A stretch of 64,000 nt of DNA, from contig CM075649.1 of NCBI GenBank assembly GCA_037953625.1, positions 88,913,290 through 88,977,289 of the forward strand, in the 5' to 3' direction. The stretch's first letter is position 1. Each line of letters starts with the position of its first letter. Position numbers and translations under genes: made by a program. This DNA comes from Crotalaria pallida. Lineage: Eukaryota > Streptophyta > Magnoliopsida > Fabales > Fabaceae. The notes under the pieces are model-generated. The model was not told the DNA's origin, did no database searches, and worked only from the letters and a program-made list of their open reading frames with translations. Positions 47,463 through 57,837 of this stretch are shown here, one piece after another.

Positions 47463-47734
47463 CACTCAAACCCATTATCTGTAATTATTGTGGACATTCG
47501 GGTCATATTTCTCATTTGTGCTTATATAAGAAAAATTATTATCTGCGAAATAAAATGAAATGGGTTCCAAAGGGCTCTAAGGAATCCAAGTCTAATCCCC
47601 CTGGACCCAAAATGAGATGGGTACCAAAAGGTTTTCCTTGTAACAGGAATATGCAAAATCAGCTACCCAAGGAAGAACCAAAAGAAAATAAGAAGAAGAA
47701 AACTAACGATGATTCATTGGAAGCCAAAAACTAG

Positions 47735-48345
47735 ATGGGTTGACCAAATGAAGAACAAGTTCTCAAGGACCAAAATCTTATCAAGTAGAAATAGAAATTA
47801 TAATAGAGTGAATAATCAGAAGAGAAAGCAATGGTCAAGAACAAGTTCATCCTGGCTCAACCAGTCTGAGGTAAAGAAGTCATCTTCCTATTATAACCAT
47901 GATTATACAAGAGTGTACTTCGATAATTCCAAGCTATACCTATTTTGAAAAATAAATCATGTGTGGTAAAAATTTGTTTTAAATAAGGTTGTCACATGAT
48001 TATCAAACCTTGGAATAGTAGTGTACTTCATTCATAATATGGTATTTAGTGCAAACTTGAGTTGATTAAGTTAGCATTTAAATTCATACTATGTATGAAC
48101 TTGTTATAATTCATATTTATATATGGTATGCATGATATCTATTATATTCTCTCATTATCTTTTGTGCGTTATCAACATTTTTCAATTGCTCTAATTGTTT
48201 TACATTGAAAAAGTTACTAACTTGAGCATTGGAGATAGCCTGAGATTTGTTTTGTAGGCATCAATCCTATCATGTAAGCAACTCTCACGCTATGCATTCC
48301 CTGTGTATCCCTAATCCATCAAAATATGTTTGTGTTGCTCAAAAG
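47735..48345 (+). other. Non-coding stretch after F gag
   Basis: The alternative frame 47709-47948 still reads KPKTRWV and a basic Ser/Asn-rich tail and may be shifted gag C-terminus. From 47950 the DNA is A/T-rich with no protease or integrase motifs. Pol of F is missing, by deletion or because the family lacks it. Confidence 0.5.
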
Positions 48346-48379
48346 AATTCAATCAGATCAAATTTGAAGCAGTTTGCAA

Positions 48380-49451
48380 GTTTTGGGTGAAGTAAACGAT
48401 TACCCTGGAAAGTAATCGATTACCTGAAGGTATCTGATACAGGTCTGGAAGACCGAAAGGGAGTAATCGATTATCTCCTAGAAGTAATCGATTACTTGCA
48501 TCAGTTGTAAGAAAAAAATAGGAAAAACGCGTGGGCCAAGTGGGCCTTGACCCAGTTTGACCATGTGGGGAACCTTTTTTGACTTTACCCTAGCCGTCCC
48601 TTTCTCCCTCTCACTCTCTCAAAATCACGTCTTCCTCCCTCTCTCTTCTCTCTCAACTTCATCTTCTTCCTCAAACCTCCAACCTCCATAGCCACACCCT
48701 CAAAGCTTCATCAATCATCACTCTTCAACCTTCAACACCACCTATCAACCACAAAGCTTCATTTTTTCCTTCTCCTCTCTCCAAAATCGTCTCTCTCTCT
48801 CTCCTCCCATTCGAAATCCACCTTCCAACCACCATAAACCACCACTTCTCCACCATATCCAACCTTCCTCAACCAAAACCTTCATCATTCTCACCATTCC
48901 TCAAACCCTAGCCTCTAACTGTTTCACCCTTGGTTCAACACGGTTTTTGCAAAGGAACACTGGTTCATTGCCTCATTCTCTTGTTCACTAGTTCATACGG
49001 ATTCGGTTCAGCCTGGTTCAAGACGGGTACAGTGAGTCTCGGTTCAGTCGGTTCTGTTTGATCTCTTCTCCGATTCAGCACCATTGTTTTCGGTTCACTA
49101 GTTCAGGTTGGTTTGTACTTCATCTTCTTCATTGGTCTAGACTCTTCTACTTCTATAGTTATGATGTATATAGCTACTGATTTTGGAATTGATATGATGA
49201 TATTTTTGGTTTAGTAGCATGTATGTCTCTGTGCTAAATGGTATTGATAGTAGCATTGACTTGTCATCTCTGTGATATCTGAACATTGAGATTGGTCTGA
49301 TTTATCTTGTCTGAGCATTTATTCAAGGCTGTGCTAGTTTCCGTTGGGTTGGTAAATCTGCTGGTAGTATCAGGTTATTCTGTTTCAGCATCAAAGTATC
49401 TGCTCTTTTGGGTTATCTGGTTCATTTCGGTTATTTCTGGAATTTGTAATC
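48380..49451 (+). promoter_or_regulatory. Promoter-like block and CT-rich leader before the envelope-like ORF
   Basis: Three AATCGATT palindromes plus one variant (ACGATTACC) lie at about 48396-48502. They are followed by a CT-rich leader (48590-48850) and a T-rich stretch up to the ATG. The order palindromes, short spacer, CT-rich leader is the same as in gypsy LTR I (61000-61420). It could drive a separate transcript for the ORF. Confidence 0.4.
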
Positions 49452-50590
49452 ATGTCAAGCAGAAGGCCTAGAAAAAGAGCTCAAATTATTGATTCAGAGG
49501 ATGATGAGCCTTCACCGCCTATAGTCCGTGGTTAGAGATCGTCTCGCCAGAGTCGAGATGGGGCTGGTCCGTCTGCTCCACCTCCGACTATGCCTCAACC
49601 TGCGACCTTAGCTCAGTATAGACACTGGTTCACATCTCCGGCCCAGATAGCTGATTTTGAAAAATACTTTGCTGCATGCGAGATCATTTCACCCAGGTTC
49701 ATTGACAAAGAGGACTTCGACTCTGCTGAGTGTGATTGGCATCCTATCGTGGTCCTCCAAGAAAACAATCTCCTTCCATCTTGCCTAATCGGTGGTGACT
49801 TCTATAAGGATCTGGTGACTATCTTCTACACCAACCTCAAATGGGATGATGACAATAAGATTCTATCTTCCGAAGTTAAAGGAAAAAAGCTCTCTATCGG
49901 CTTGGATTTATGGGCTGAGATCACTCAACTACTCACTGATGGAGTTAACTTCACTGGACGTGGTCCAAAAGCCTTGTGGGATGATGAGTATAGCAAGGAT
50001 GCTTCTAAGGAAGAATTTCTAACCGATGATCCCGACAAAGTTATCACTTCTGGTAATCTGGCATTAAAATATCAGTTATTGCACTATATTCTGAATAGAT
50101 GCATAATCCCTAGGCCTGGAAATTATTTTCGTGTAAAGGACACAGACTTCATCTTGTTCTGGGCACTTTATCATGGTAAATCAATTAATTGGGGATGGTA
50201 TGCTCTCTATCACTTGAAGGAAACTGCTGCTAAAGTTAGGCGCTCAATTGACCAAAATTCAAAGCTGAAAACGACGCGTCTAACCTATGCAACCTTGATT
50301 ACTAAAATTCTGCATCATTTCCGAGTTCCTTTGACTGGAGAATCCAAAACCTCATTCACCTCGGACATGTGCATCAACAATTCATTTGTGAGGACCATGG
50401 GTTGGCGATTTTATGAAGACTTTGGCTGGAAAGAATTTGGTCGTCGCCGAAAACAAAGAGATTCTTCAGAAGAGAAAAATGAAGAAGCAGCAGATCCTGC
50501 TCATGATCCTGATCTTCTTCTGCTGCAAACCATATTTCCTCCTAATCATGTGCCTCCTTATATGCAAGCGTTCATGGATGATGTCCATGG
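49452..50590 (+). pseudogene. Envelope-like ORF of SIRE-type element (putative plant transposon protein domain), truncated
   Basis: ATG at 49452 opens MSSRRPRKRAQI, a basic N-terminus followed by an acidic/Pro-rich stretch. TAG at 49533-49535 (codon 28) breaks it, and the frame then continues to the C LTR at 50591. The main region (PAQIADFEKYFAACEI, CLIGGDFYKDLVTIFY, KLSIGLDLW, LLHYILNRCIIPRPGNYF, ILFWALYHGKSINWGWY) is of the type annotated in legumes as envelope-like or putative plant transposon protein, recalled without a search. No signal peptide or clear membrane segment is visible. The C-terminus is lost. Function is unknown. Confidence 0.65.
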
Positions 50591-52634
50591 TGTAACACCC
50601 CAAATTTTATATTATAAAATATAAAGAAATCAAGGTTTTGGAAGTAATTAAGGAAACTTTAAAAGTGATTTTATTAAATGTAAATACATAATCAGAGTTG
50701 GAAAATAAAACTGATAACTTTAAACTTTTACTTTTACGAAACATTTATATACAAAACGTGGGGTACCCAATTACAATATAGAATATGTGTACAAAATTAG
50801 TTTCCTTTCTTCTGGCTTGTTCCGTTGCGCACTCTGATCTCCAAGCTTCTTGAACATGTATTTAAATTGTTATCCACTAAGGGTGAGATCTTTCACAGCA
50901 CAATGAATTAAAAAGGACAGTAAACAGTTCATAATAAAAACTTAAGAATAACAACTAAATCGAGGGTGGATTAACAAAATGTAACCTAATCAATTCTCTA
51001 CAACAACCACTTTCACACTTGAGTTAAATTCCCACTATTCATTTCCAATACTATAACCACTTCCACTTTCCCTTTTATTTATTCTTTTAAACAAGATATT
51101 CCAATTCATTTACATTCCATTTTCAATTTCACAATAAAGCCATTAACACACTTAATCACAGTATGAACATCTAGCACTCAACGGCAATCAACCAATCAGC
51201 AGTTAACCAGTCAATCAGTCGACATACTCAAGTATGTCTCAGGGACTATAATTTAAGTCATCTCCCTAATGTTCTTCACTTCCTACTTTAACAATTTATA
51301 AAACAAGTTAATATAAACATTTACATTACTCCTAAAATCAACTAAAAACTAAACTAATCACAGTTAATTAAACTCTAGTCTATACTATTTACTACCATAC
51401 ACTAATTTAATTACTAATCTCAAATCCTATTATAAACTCTAACTCTCCCTAACTCAAAGTGTGGAAAGAGTCTCCCCTTACCTAGAAATCCTAGCAATAA
51501 CAACAGAGCCACGTTTACATCCGCGACTTGCTCCAGAGTCAAGGTCAATAGCGTTTTGGATCTAAATAGGGACATATGATAAAACTAATTATAACATTAA
51601 AATATATATATATCAAATAAATTCATTTATGTCAAAATAATAACTATATATCATTTCTCTTTATTTGAAAATATAGGGATAATAAAAATATTGACGGATC
51701 ATCAAATAAATTAGGTAGATGGATAGAGGGAGTTGAGGAGGTTATATACCTAAAAAGAATTTGAGATTGGATGGTTGGATCTTGAGTTATTGGACCGGGA
51801 AGTTGAAAGAAACGAAAGTTTCCCCCAACTCTATCGCTGCTACTACTCTCTTTCTTTCTTCGTTTGTTGCATTCTTTCTTTTTCTTTCTTGCTTTCTCTT
51901 TTGTTTTCTTTTTATGCTACGGGTTGGGAACTTAGGAAATATAACTGGGTAGTGGGTTAGGGCGGTTCACGGGTAGCTATAGGATATAATTATTATTATT
52001 TTTTTTATTTGTGGGTCAATGTGTGTAGGTATTTTGGATTATAACCAAAAGTTGGATGATACTAAAAATAAAACACCTTTAGGTAAAACAAAATTGATTT
52101 TGAATTACTCAAAACTTATTGAAAAATAATAAAGTTACCGGTCCTTCCAGATAGCTATTGCGTAAGAAAAATTATCGAAATTCAAAAGTAAATATATTTT
52201 TAAATCTTGATATTAAACTTGATAATATATAATATTTAAAATTTTGAAGTAGAAGATTATTATATATAACTTAAATCGGTAATATATTAAACCAGTCCAG
52301 AAGCTAAAAATAAAACAGCCCGCGAACACTATAAAAATTTACAGGACGCTCAAAATATTAAGTTAAACATATTTTTCTGAAGAAATTATTTATAAAAATG
52401 CCTCTAAGGCTTGTTAGTTAAGCTCCCTTGTCAAAATGTTAATTAAACTAAATAAAAGTACTACTTTATTTTTGGAAAATGCATGATAACAAATTTATAC
52501 TTATTTTGACTAGAAAACATATTTCAAATATAATGATGAAATCAGAATTTTATTCCGAGACTCAAATCTTGAAAACATCATATTAAATCATTAAATTATT
52601 TTGCTAGAGGTATTAGAAATAACGGGATGTTACA
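50586..52634 (-). repeat. 3' LTR of gypsy element C (2044 bp), minus strand
   Basis: LTR 50591-52634 starts TGTAACACCCC and ends GGGATGTTACA. The purine-tract complement (ATTCTCCCCCACTTATT) follows at 52635, as in element A, so C reads on the minus strand. CATGG (50586-50590) would be the left TSD. A hairpin GACATACTCAAGTATGTC lies at 51221-51238, and similar ones occur in I and J. Confidence 0.85.
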
Positions 52635-52664
52635 ATTCTCCCCCACTTATTGGAATTTCGTCCC

Positions 52665-55600
52665 CGAAATGTAACACCCCGATTTGGAAAACTCGAAATA
52701 AACACTTACAAATACTAATTAATTCTTTTATGAAAATAGGGTGAATTTTTTTTATTCACTAGCAGAAAACTCATTAATCAAGTTTCCCAAAACATGGTAT
52801 TACTTTTAAATCCTTTCTCTCAAAAACATTTACTGAATTTTCTAAAAACAATTTGATATTGGTGACTTCATTAAATAAATATTTTACGCATAGAAAAAAT
52901 ATTTGGTCTGCTTAAAATAGTTTAACTGTCTGATTAAGACAGTCCTTAGAAAACAGTTCAAAAACAGATCATAAAGATTCTTTCAAAAGTGGTCACTATA
53001 GTTCATCGGTGCCATTCATACATAAACATTTACCTTAGCAAAAACATTTCAAAAGCACAGGGGTACACTTGATATACATATCAGCAAGGGTCCATTGGAA
53101 CCTAATTATAAACTACTAAACAGCGTCCCCTTCTCGATCCGGAACGTAAGTTCCCAAAAGCAGCCTCCGTCGTCCAGCAGTAACCCTCTCGTCAGCGCAT
53201 CACGATCAGTAAGTGTTCCTTCCAGGAGAAGCATCACCAGCTCCACCTTCTTTTAGAACCAGAGGTTCACAGTCACATGTGCACAAGAAGTTGAGAGAGT
53301 ATGTTAACCGAATGGAATTACTCCCATCGCCTTCTTGGATTTACACTAGCGACGTATACCAGAACATAAGAAACAGTACAAACAAACAATACAGCAGATA
53401 ATTATGCAAGATGCATGAGGATGCAATGCAATCATCGCGTTGTCTAACATTTTATCTTTCTTTTAAGGAAATCTCTAAGTCAGTTATCTAGCAAAGTCGA
53501 ATTCTCTTTGTCCACATATCTCGAGTCCATAATATCGGGAATTTCAGGGTTTATGGTTTTGGGTTCAGGTCTACATCTCCTCGGAATCAAACCACCTAGT
53601 TCGGAAGCAATCAGGAGTACAGGATCTCTAACCACGCCGGCTTTTACTGGATGGCAAAGTGAATGCATTCATATAATGTCCCGGGAAATGAAATAAAATA
53701 AACACATCCGGCCGTGTTCGAGCATCCCTCTCACTGATCATGATTTGGTCAAGGGGGTGTCAGTCCTCTGTCTAGTGATCATGTGGTACTTCGTCCACAC
53801 CACTGAGTGACCAGCTCCGACCGGTTCAGCCAGGGCCCCTATGGTTTTTCCCACCTAGACAGACTTCTCAAGGCTTCTTGACGAATCACCGTCATTGCCG
53901 TTCCCTATCTCAATCATCCAGCTGAACACCACGAGGGTAATTCAGGTGTATCTTCCTCTCCACTACTTCGGGTTTGGGTTTTAAAGTCGTGGGGTTATAC
54001 TCAGTTATTCTAACGTCGACCCATCCTAAGTCATCTTCGCCATACAGCTCAGACCATATGCGGAATGCTTCTGTGGGACTCGACCACTATGTCTGACGGG
54101 CTCCGACCCATCCTAAATCATTTTCGACATACGGCTCCGACCATATGCGGGATATCCATAATATTTCTGACGGGCTACGACCCATTCAGAACCAACCTCG
54201 GCATATAGCTCCGACTATATGCGGAATATCAATCATCATTCTGACGGGCTCCGACCCACTCAGAATCACCTCTGGCATATAGCTACGACTATATGCGGGA
54301 TATCCATCAATCTTTGATAGATAGGCTCCGACCTATCTTCAATCACTCTCAACATATGGCTACGACCATATGGAAACTATCTCTGTAGAATTTTGCAATC
54401 TTTGCGTCCACGTCCAAAGCATCGTCGTCATCGTCATATCGTCAGCTCGATCCACGTACTCGGCGCATCAGCATCATCCGGTTACGTAGCGCGTTCCATC
54501 CCCTAGAGTTTCGCTCTATTCTTTGGGGGATTTCTTATAGTTTTCTAATGTCTTTGCTATTCTTATCTTATATCGCGGGATGATGCATTATGCTCATGCA
54601 ATGACAATATAAACAACAATATATCTCAACATAACAAATATATCAATCAATTCATACCGTGTGATGGTATAGGTCTGAGTCTTCGTATACCACGATACAA
54701 ACAAGGCACACAATTTATCGGGTATACTACTAGCTACCATAGACCTTTACTCCGACTTTGAGAGAGTACGGAGTGTCCTAGCATACTCACTAGACACCAA
54801 AGTGTCTTAGGATAACTTCTCTCTCACCTGGGTTTGCAGTTACCGATTCCACTAGTTTCGAACGATTCACTTCCTTCCTAGTCTGCCCGACTCCAACTTC
54901 TTTCAAGTCCCATAAGATAGACACATGAGTATTAAACTTTATTTAATATTATTCTTAAAATTATTCTCAAGGTAACTTAAGAAAATTCCAAACTTTTGTC
55001 TTTATGTAAAACCAAAACATCAATCCTCTTTTGCTCAAACTTGTCCAAAATCAAACACTAACTTTTATACTTTAAAATCATGAGAAAATAATCAAATAAA
55101 TCAATTTAAATGAAAAGTTTCTTTGCTGGTCTCTCTTGGACAGCAATGAATTCAATTTCGAAAACACCGAAAAATCGCACTTTTCAAACCAACTTTTTCT
55201 TATGTTAAATACTCATAAAAACTAAACTTTAAAACACTTTGAAAACACTTTTAAATAAGAAATACAACATAGAAAATTCTGGATAGCATCATATTCTAAG
55301 TTTTAAATTCATTTTTCATTGTTCAAAACCAATTTAAATCCATAGAAAAACCAAGCATCTTGCAAACAATCAAATAAGCACTTTGATCAACAATTTATCA
55401 AGTTCAAACACTCAAAACCAAATGTGGACAGCATAATACTTAAACAAATTAAACCATTTAAACACCTTCATGCATTCTAAAAATCATTCCTACTTTACTT
55501 AAGAACCTTAAACAAACATTCATTCATTTCAAGCATCATATAATCACAAGTCATCAAATCAAGTCAAACATAAACATGCTCACATACTTATTCATGCATA

Positions 55601-57837
55601 TACCTTAATCAAATAAAGGAATCAAACTCTTAAGCACATACAAACCGAATCATGCTTCACACAAACACTTAGACCAATTTTCATTTAACTTACGCTTTAT
55701 CGATTCTATCTTAGCAAAACTTCATCTTATCACATTTAATCACACTAAAACCGTTAGTTGTTCAAAAATTATTCTCTCAAAGAATAACTCCACAAATCAA
55801 CACATAATTTCATGGAATCAATACACATACATCTAAGAAAATTCAACTCAAAGTCTAAGGTCCAAACCGTAACCTTGACTAGATTTTCTCAAAAACATTT
55901 TCAAGATTCAAGACTTCTAAAAACAACTCCAAATTCAACAACAATTTCACATGATTTATCAAACAAGTAAAAACATAATCCTAGCATGCATTTTCTACAT
56001 AAAACCGTGAGCACACTTAAGTCTCTAAACAATTTTTATTTCACTTCAAACACTTAAAATCAACTCAAAGTTCATGGAAATCACATATTCATCATTTAGG
56101 CTTAAGAAAATCTTAATCTTTTTCATTCGCGCATACAAACCGTGACTAACATTTAAAATCACAACATCACACAAATTACTATTCATCTAAAACATCACTA
56201 AACTTCAAGATCACAACATGCAAGAGATCAAACAAAAGAAAATCAAGATCTCAACCACATCATCATCAAAACCGTGACCAACATAAGAAAATCATCAAGA
56301 AAAGTTCAATCGTTTTCAAGGATCTTTACATTAAAACTCAAGCATCAAGTATATCATAGTCCAAACATAGATCTTGACATGCATGCAAACAAAAACACTA
56401 GATCTTTGAGAAATCCTTTATGAAAACTCAAGAATCAAATTCTTTTCAAAAACCATTTAAGAAATCAAGAAGAAAACTCAAGATCATGAGAGAAAGCACT
56501 TTCTTAACAAAAGCTTCAAGATCAAGTTTTGAAACCAACGTGCATGTGACTAAAAACTCTAGATCTAACATAAAAACCAACATGCATTAACATTTTTCAA
56601 ACCAAATCAAAGCATTAGAAAGAAATCATGAAAAACCGAAAATGCATCAAAGAAAATAGGTTTAAAACTTTTAAGATCATGAAATAAAATGCTTACTTAA
56701 TTAAAAGCTTTCAAAATCAAGTCCAAATCTTGGGTTTCTCTTCTTACTCCTCACGGTTTTCTCCTTCCTTTCCTAAGTCCATGGTTTCTCCTTTTCCTCT
56801 TCACTTTCTTGGCTTGATTTCACTTAGATTGTGAAGTGTTTAGGGTTGGTTCTTCTCCTCTCTCAATTCGGCCACTCTCTCCCTCTCACTCTCTCACTAA
56901 GAGCTTGATGTTGCTCTTAGTGTTGTGTTTGGTTTGGAATGAAAAATGAAGGAAATGAAGAAATGAAACCAAGAGAAGTGTGTGTATTAGTGTTTGTATA
57001 CTTGGTTTTGTGTGGGCTTGGGCTTGTTTCCTCCTCCCCACGGCTCTCTCCCTTTTCCTTTTCTTTTTTCTTTTCTTTTTTCCTCCTTATGTCATGCTTA
57101 GGTCACCTTGATGATGTCACTAACTTAACCATGAAGCAAAGCAACTCGGAGACCAAGTAAATCAACTTGGTGGCCAAGCAACACACCTAGCATTCGGCCT
57201 TAGGGTATTTAGGGTAGATTAGGTTAGCTAAATTAGGTTTAAGGTACTAATTAGGGTCTAATCACAATTAAGGTAGGATTAGGAAAACTAAACTAGGTTT
57301 AGTCCACTAATCCGTAAAGATTAGGGCTTAATCAAGGATTAAGGTACTAATCAAAAACTTAATCCACACTAGCATAAGTTTAGGGAAAACTAATTCTAGG
57401 TTAACTTACTAACCTTGAGGGTTTAGAGTTTAAGAGAGTGATTAAGAACTTAATCAAGGATTAAGAGCTCGATTAAGGTTTAATCAAAGATTAAGGATGC
57501 TAATTAGCGTTTCTAGAGATGATTCTAGATCAAGATAATTGGACTTTGATTTTTGAATCTTAAAGTAAAATAATTTTCCATCTTAAAACCATAAAATCAT
57601 ATGAATTCAATTAAGAAGATAAAATCTTAATTAAAACCTTAAGCAATATGATTCATTGAAAACCTTAGAAAATCAAACACATAAAATCATAACACAAGTA
57701 GATTAAATTTCAAAGCATGAAAACCCATCATGAAATCAAAACTCTTTTAAATCAATTTTTTAATCGATTAGGTTAAAACAATTTCTTGATTAGGGACTTG
57801 TAGAAGAAGTGAGTCAAAAGGCAGGTGTTACACGAAA
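52665..57837 (-). mobile_element. Solo LTR D, gypsy type, 5163 bp, minus strand, with TSD
   Basis: 52670-57832 starts TGTAACACCCCG and ends GCAGGTGTTACA, with the perfect TSD CGAAA on both sides (52665-52669 and 57833-57837). 53560-53970 matches LTRs Y and B. A hairpin array lies at 53810-54372. The A/T-rich half (54940-56700) has many AAACCGTGA words, and a CT-rich leader lies near 56740-56900. It is unusually long for a solo LTR but has no coding interior. Confidence 0.88.
53810..54372 (-). repeat. Co-varying hairpin array in LTR D with loop CTCCGA
   Basis: Stems vary around the constant loop CT(C/A)CGA: CATACGG/CCATATG (54128-54147, one mismatch), GCATATAG/CTATATGC (54201-54222 and 54275-54296), GATAGG/CCTATC (54320-54337) and CATATGG/CCATATG (54353-54372). 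A second type, TCTGA..GGG/CCC..TCAGA (for example 54240-54264), alternates with them. Arms stay complementary while changing. Confidence 0.9.

Larger units (their letters stand above)
41621..47467 (+). mobile_element. Element H: complete pol-less SIRE-type copia element with TSD
   Basis: LTRs 41626-43197 (1572 bp) and 45895-47462 (1568 bp) are almost identical. The TSD CACTC lies at 41621-41625 and 47463-47467. The PBS is 43200-43211, gag 43271-45064, an array of PBS-like motifs 45128-45559 and four purine tracts 45579-45894. There is no protease, integrase, RT or RNase H, so it must be mobilised by another element. Multiple purine tracts before the 3' LTR are a known trait of Sireviruses. 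Confidence 0.95.
40744..47734 (+). pseudogene. gag: Element F gag, split by element H
   Basis: The first part, 40744-41625, begins MEGLTFDDEPIFDGKNYMYW, a copia gag N-terminus (DUF4219/UBN2 type: YWSARMKFFF, SIWDTLKTHYA). It continues as an acidic Ser/Asn/Asp-rich stretch. H sits at 41626-47462 plus the duplicated CACTC. From 47468 the frame resumes with a zinc knuckle CNYCGHSGHISHLC, then MKWVPKG and MRWVPKG repeats, to a TAG at 47732-47734. The inserted length (5842 bp) leaves a frame change of one, which matches the offset between the two parts, so gag was one open frame when H arrived. No pol frame follows. Confidence 0.85.
35818..50590 (+). mobile_element. Element F: SIRE/Maximus-type Ty1-copia element, pol-less, interrupted by G and H and cut by C
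   Basis: The 5' LTR is 35823-40644 (about 1.57 kb after removing solo LTR G). It is followed by the PBS (40647-40658), gag (40744-41625 resuming at 47468), a non-coding stretch and an envelope-like ORF (49452-50590). The left flank would give TSD CTAGC. The right end is hidden beyond element C, outside this window or lost. Gag plus an envelope-like ORF is the known SIRE1 layout, but protease-integrase-RT-RNase H is absent here. Confidence 0.75.
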
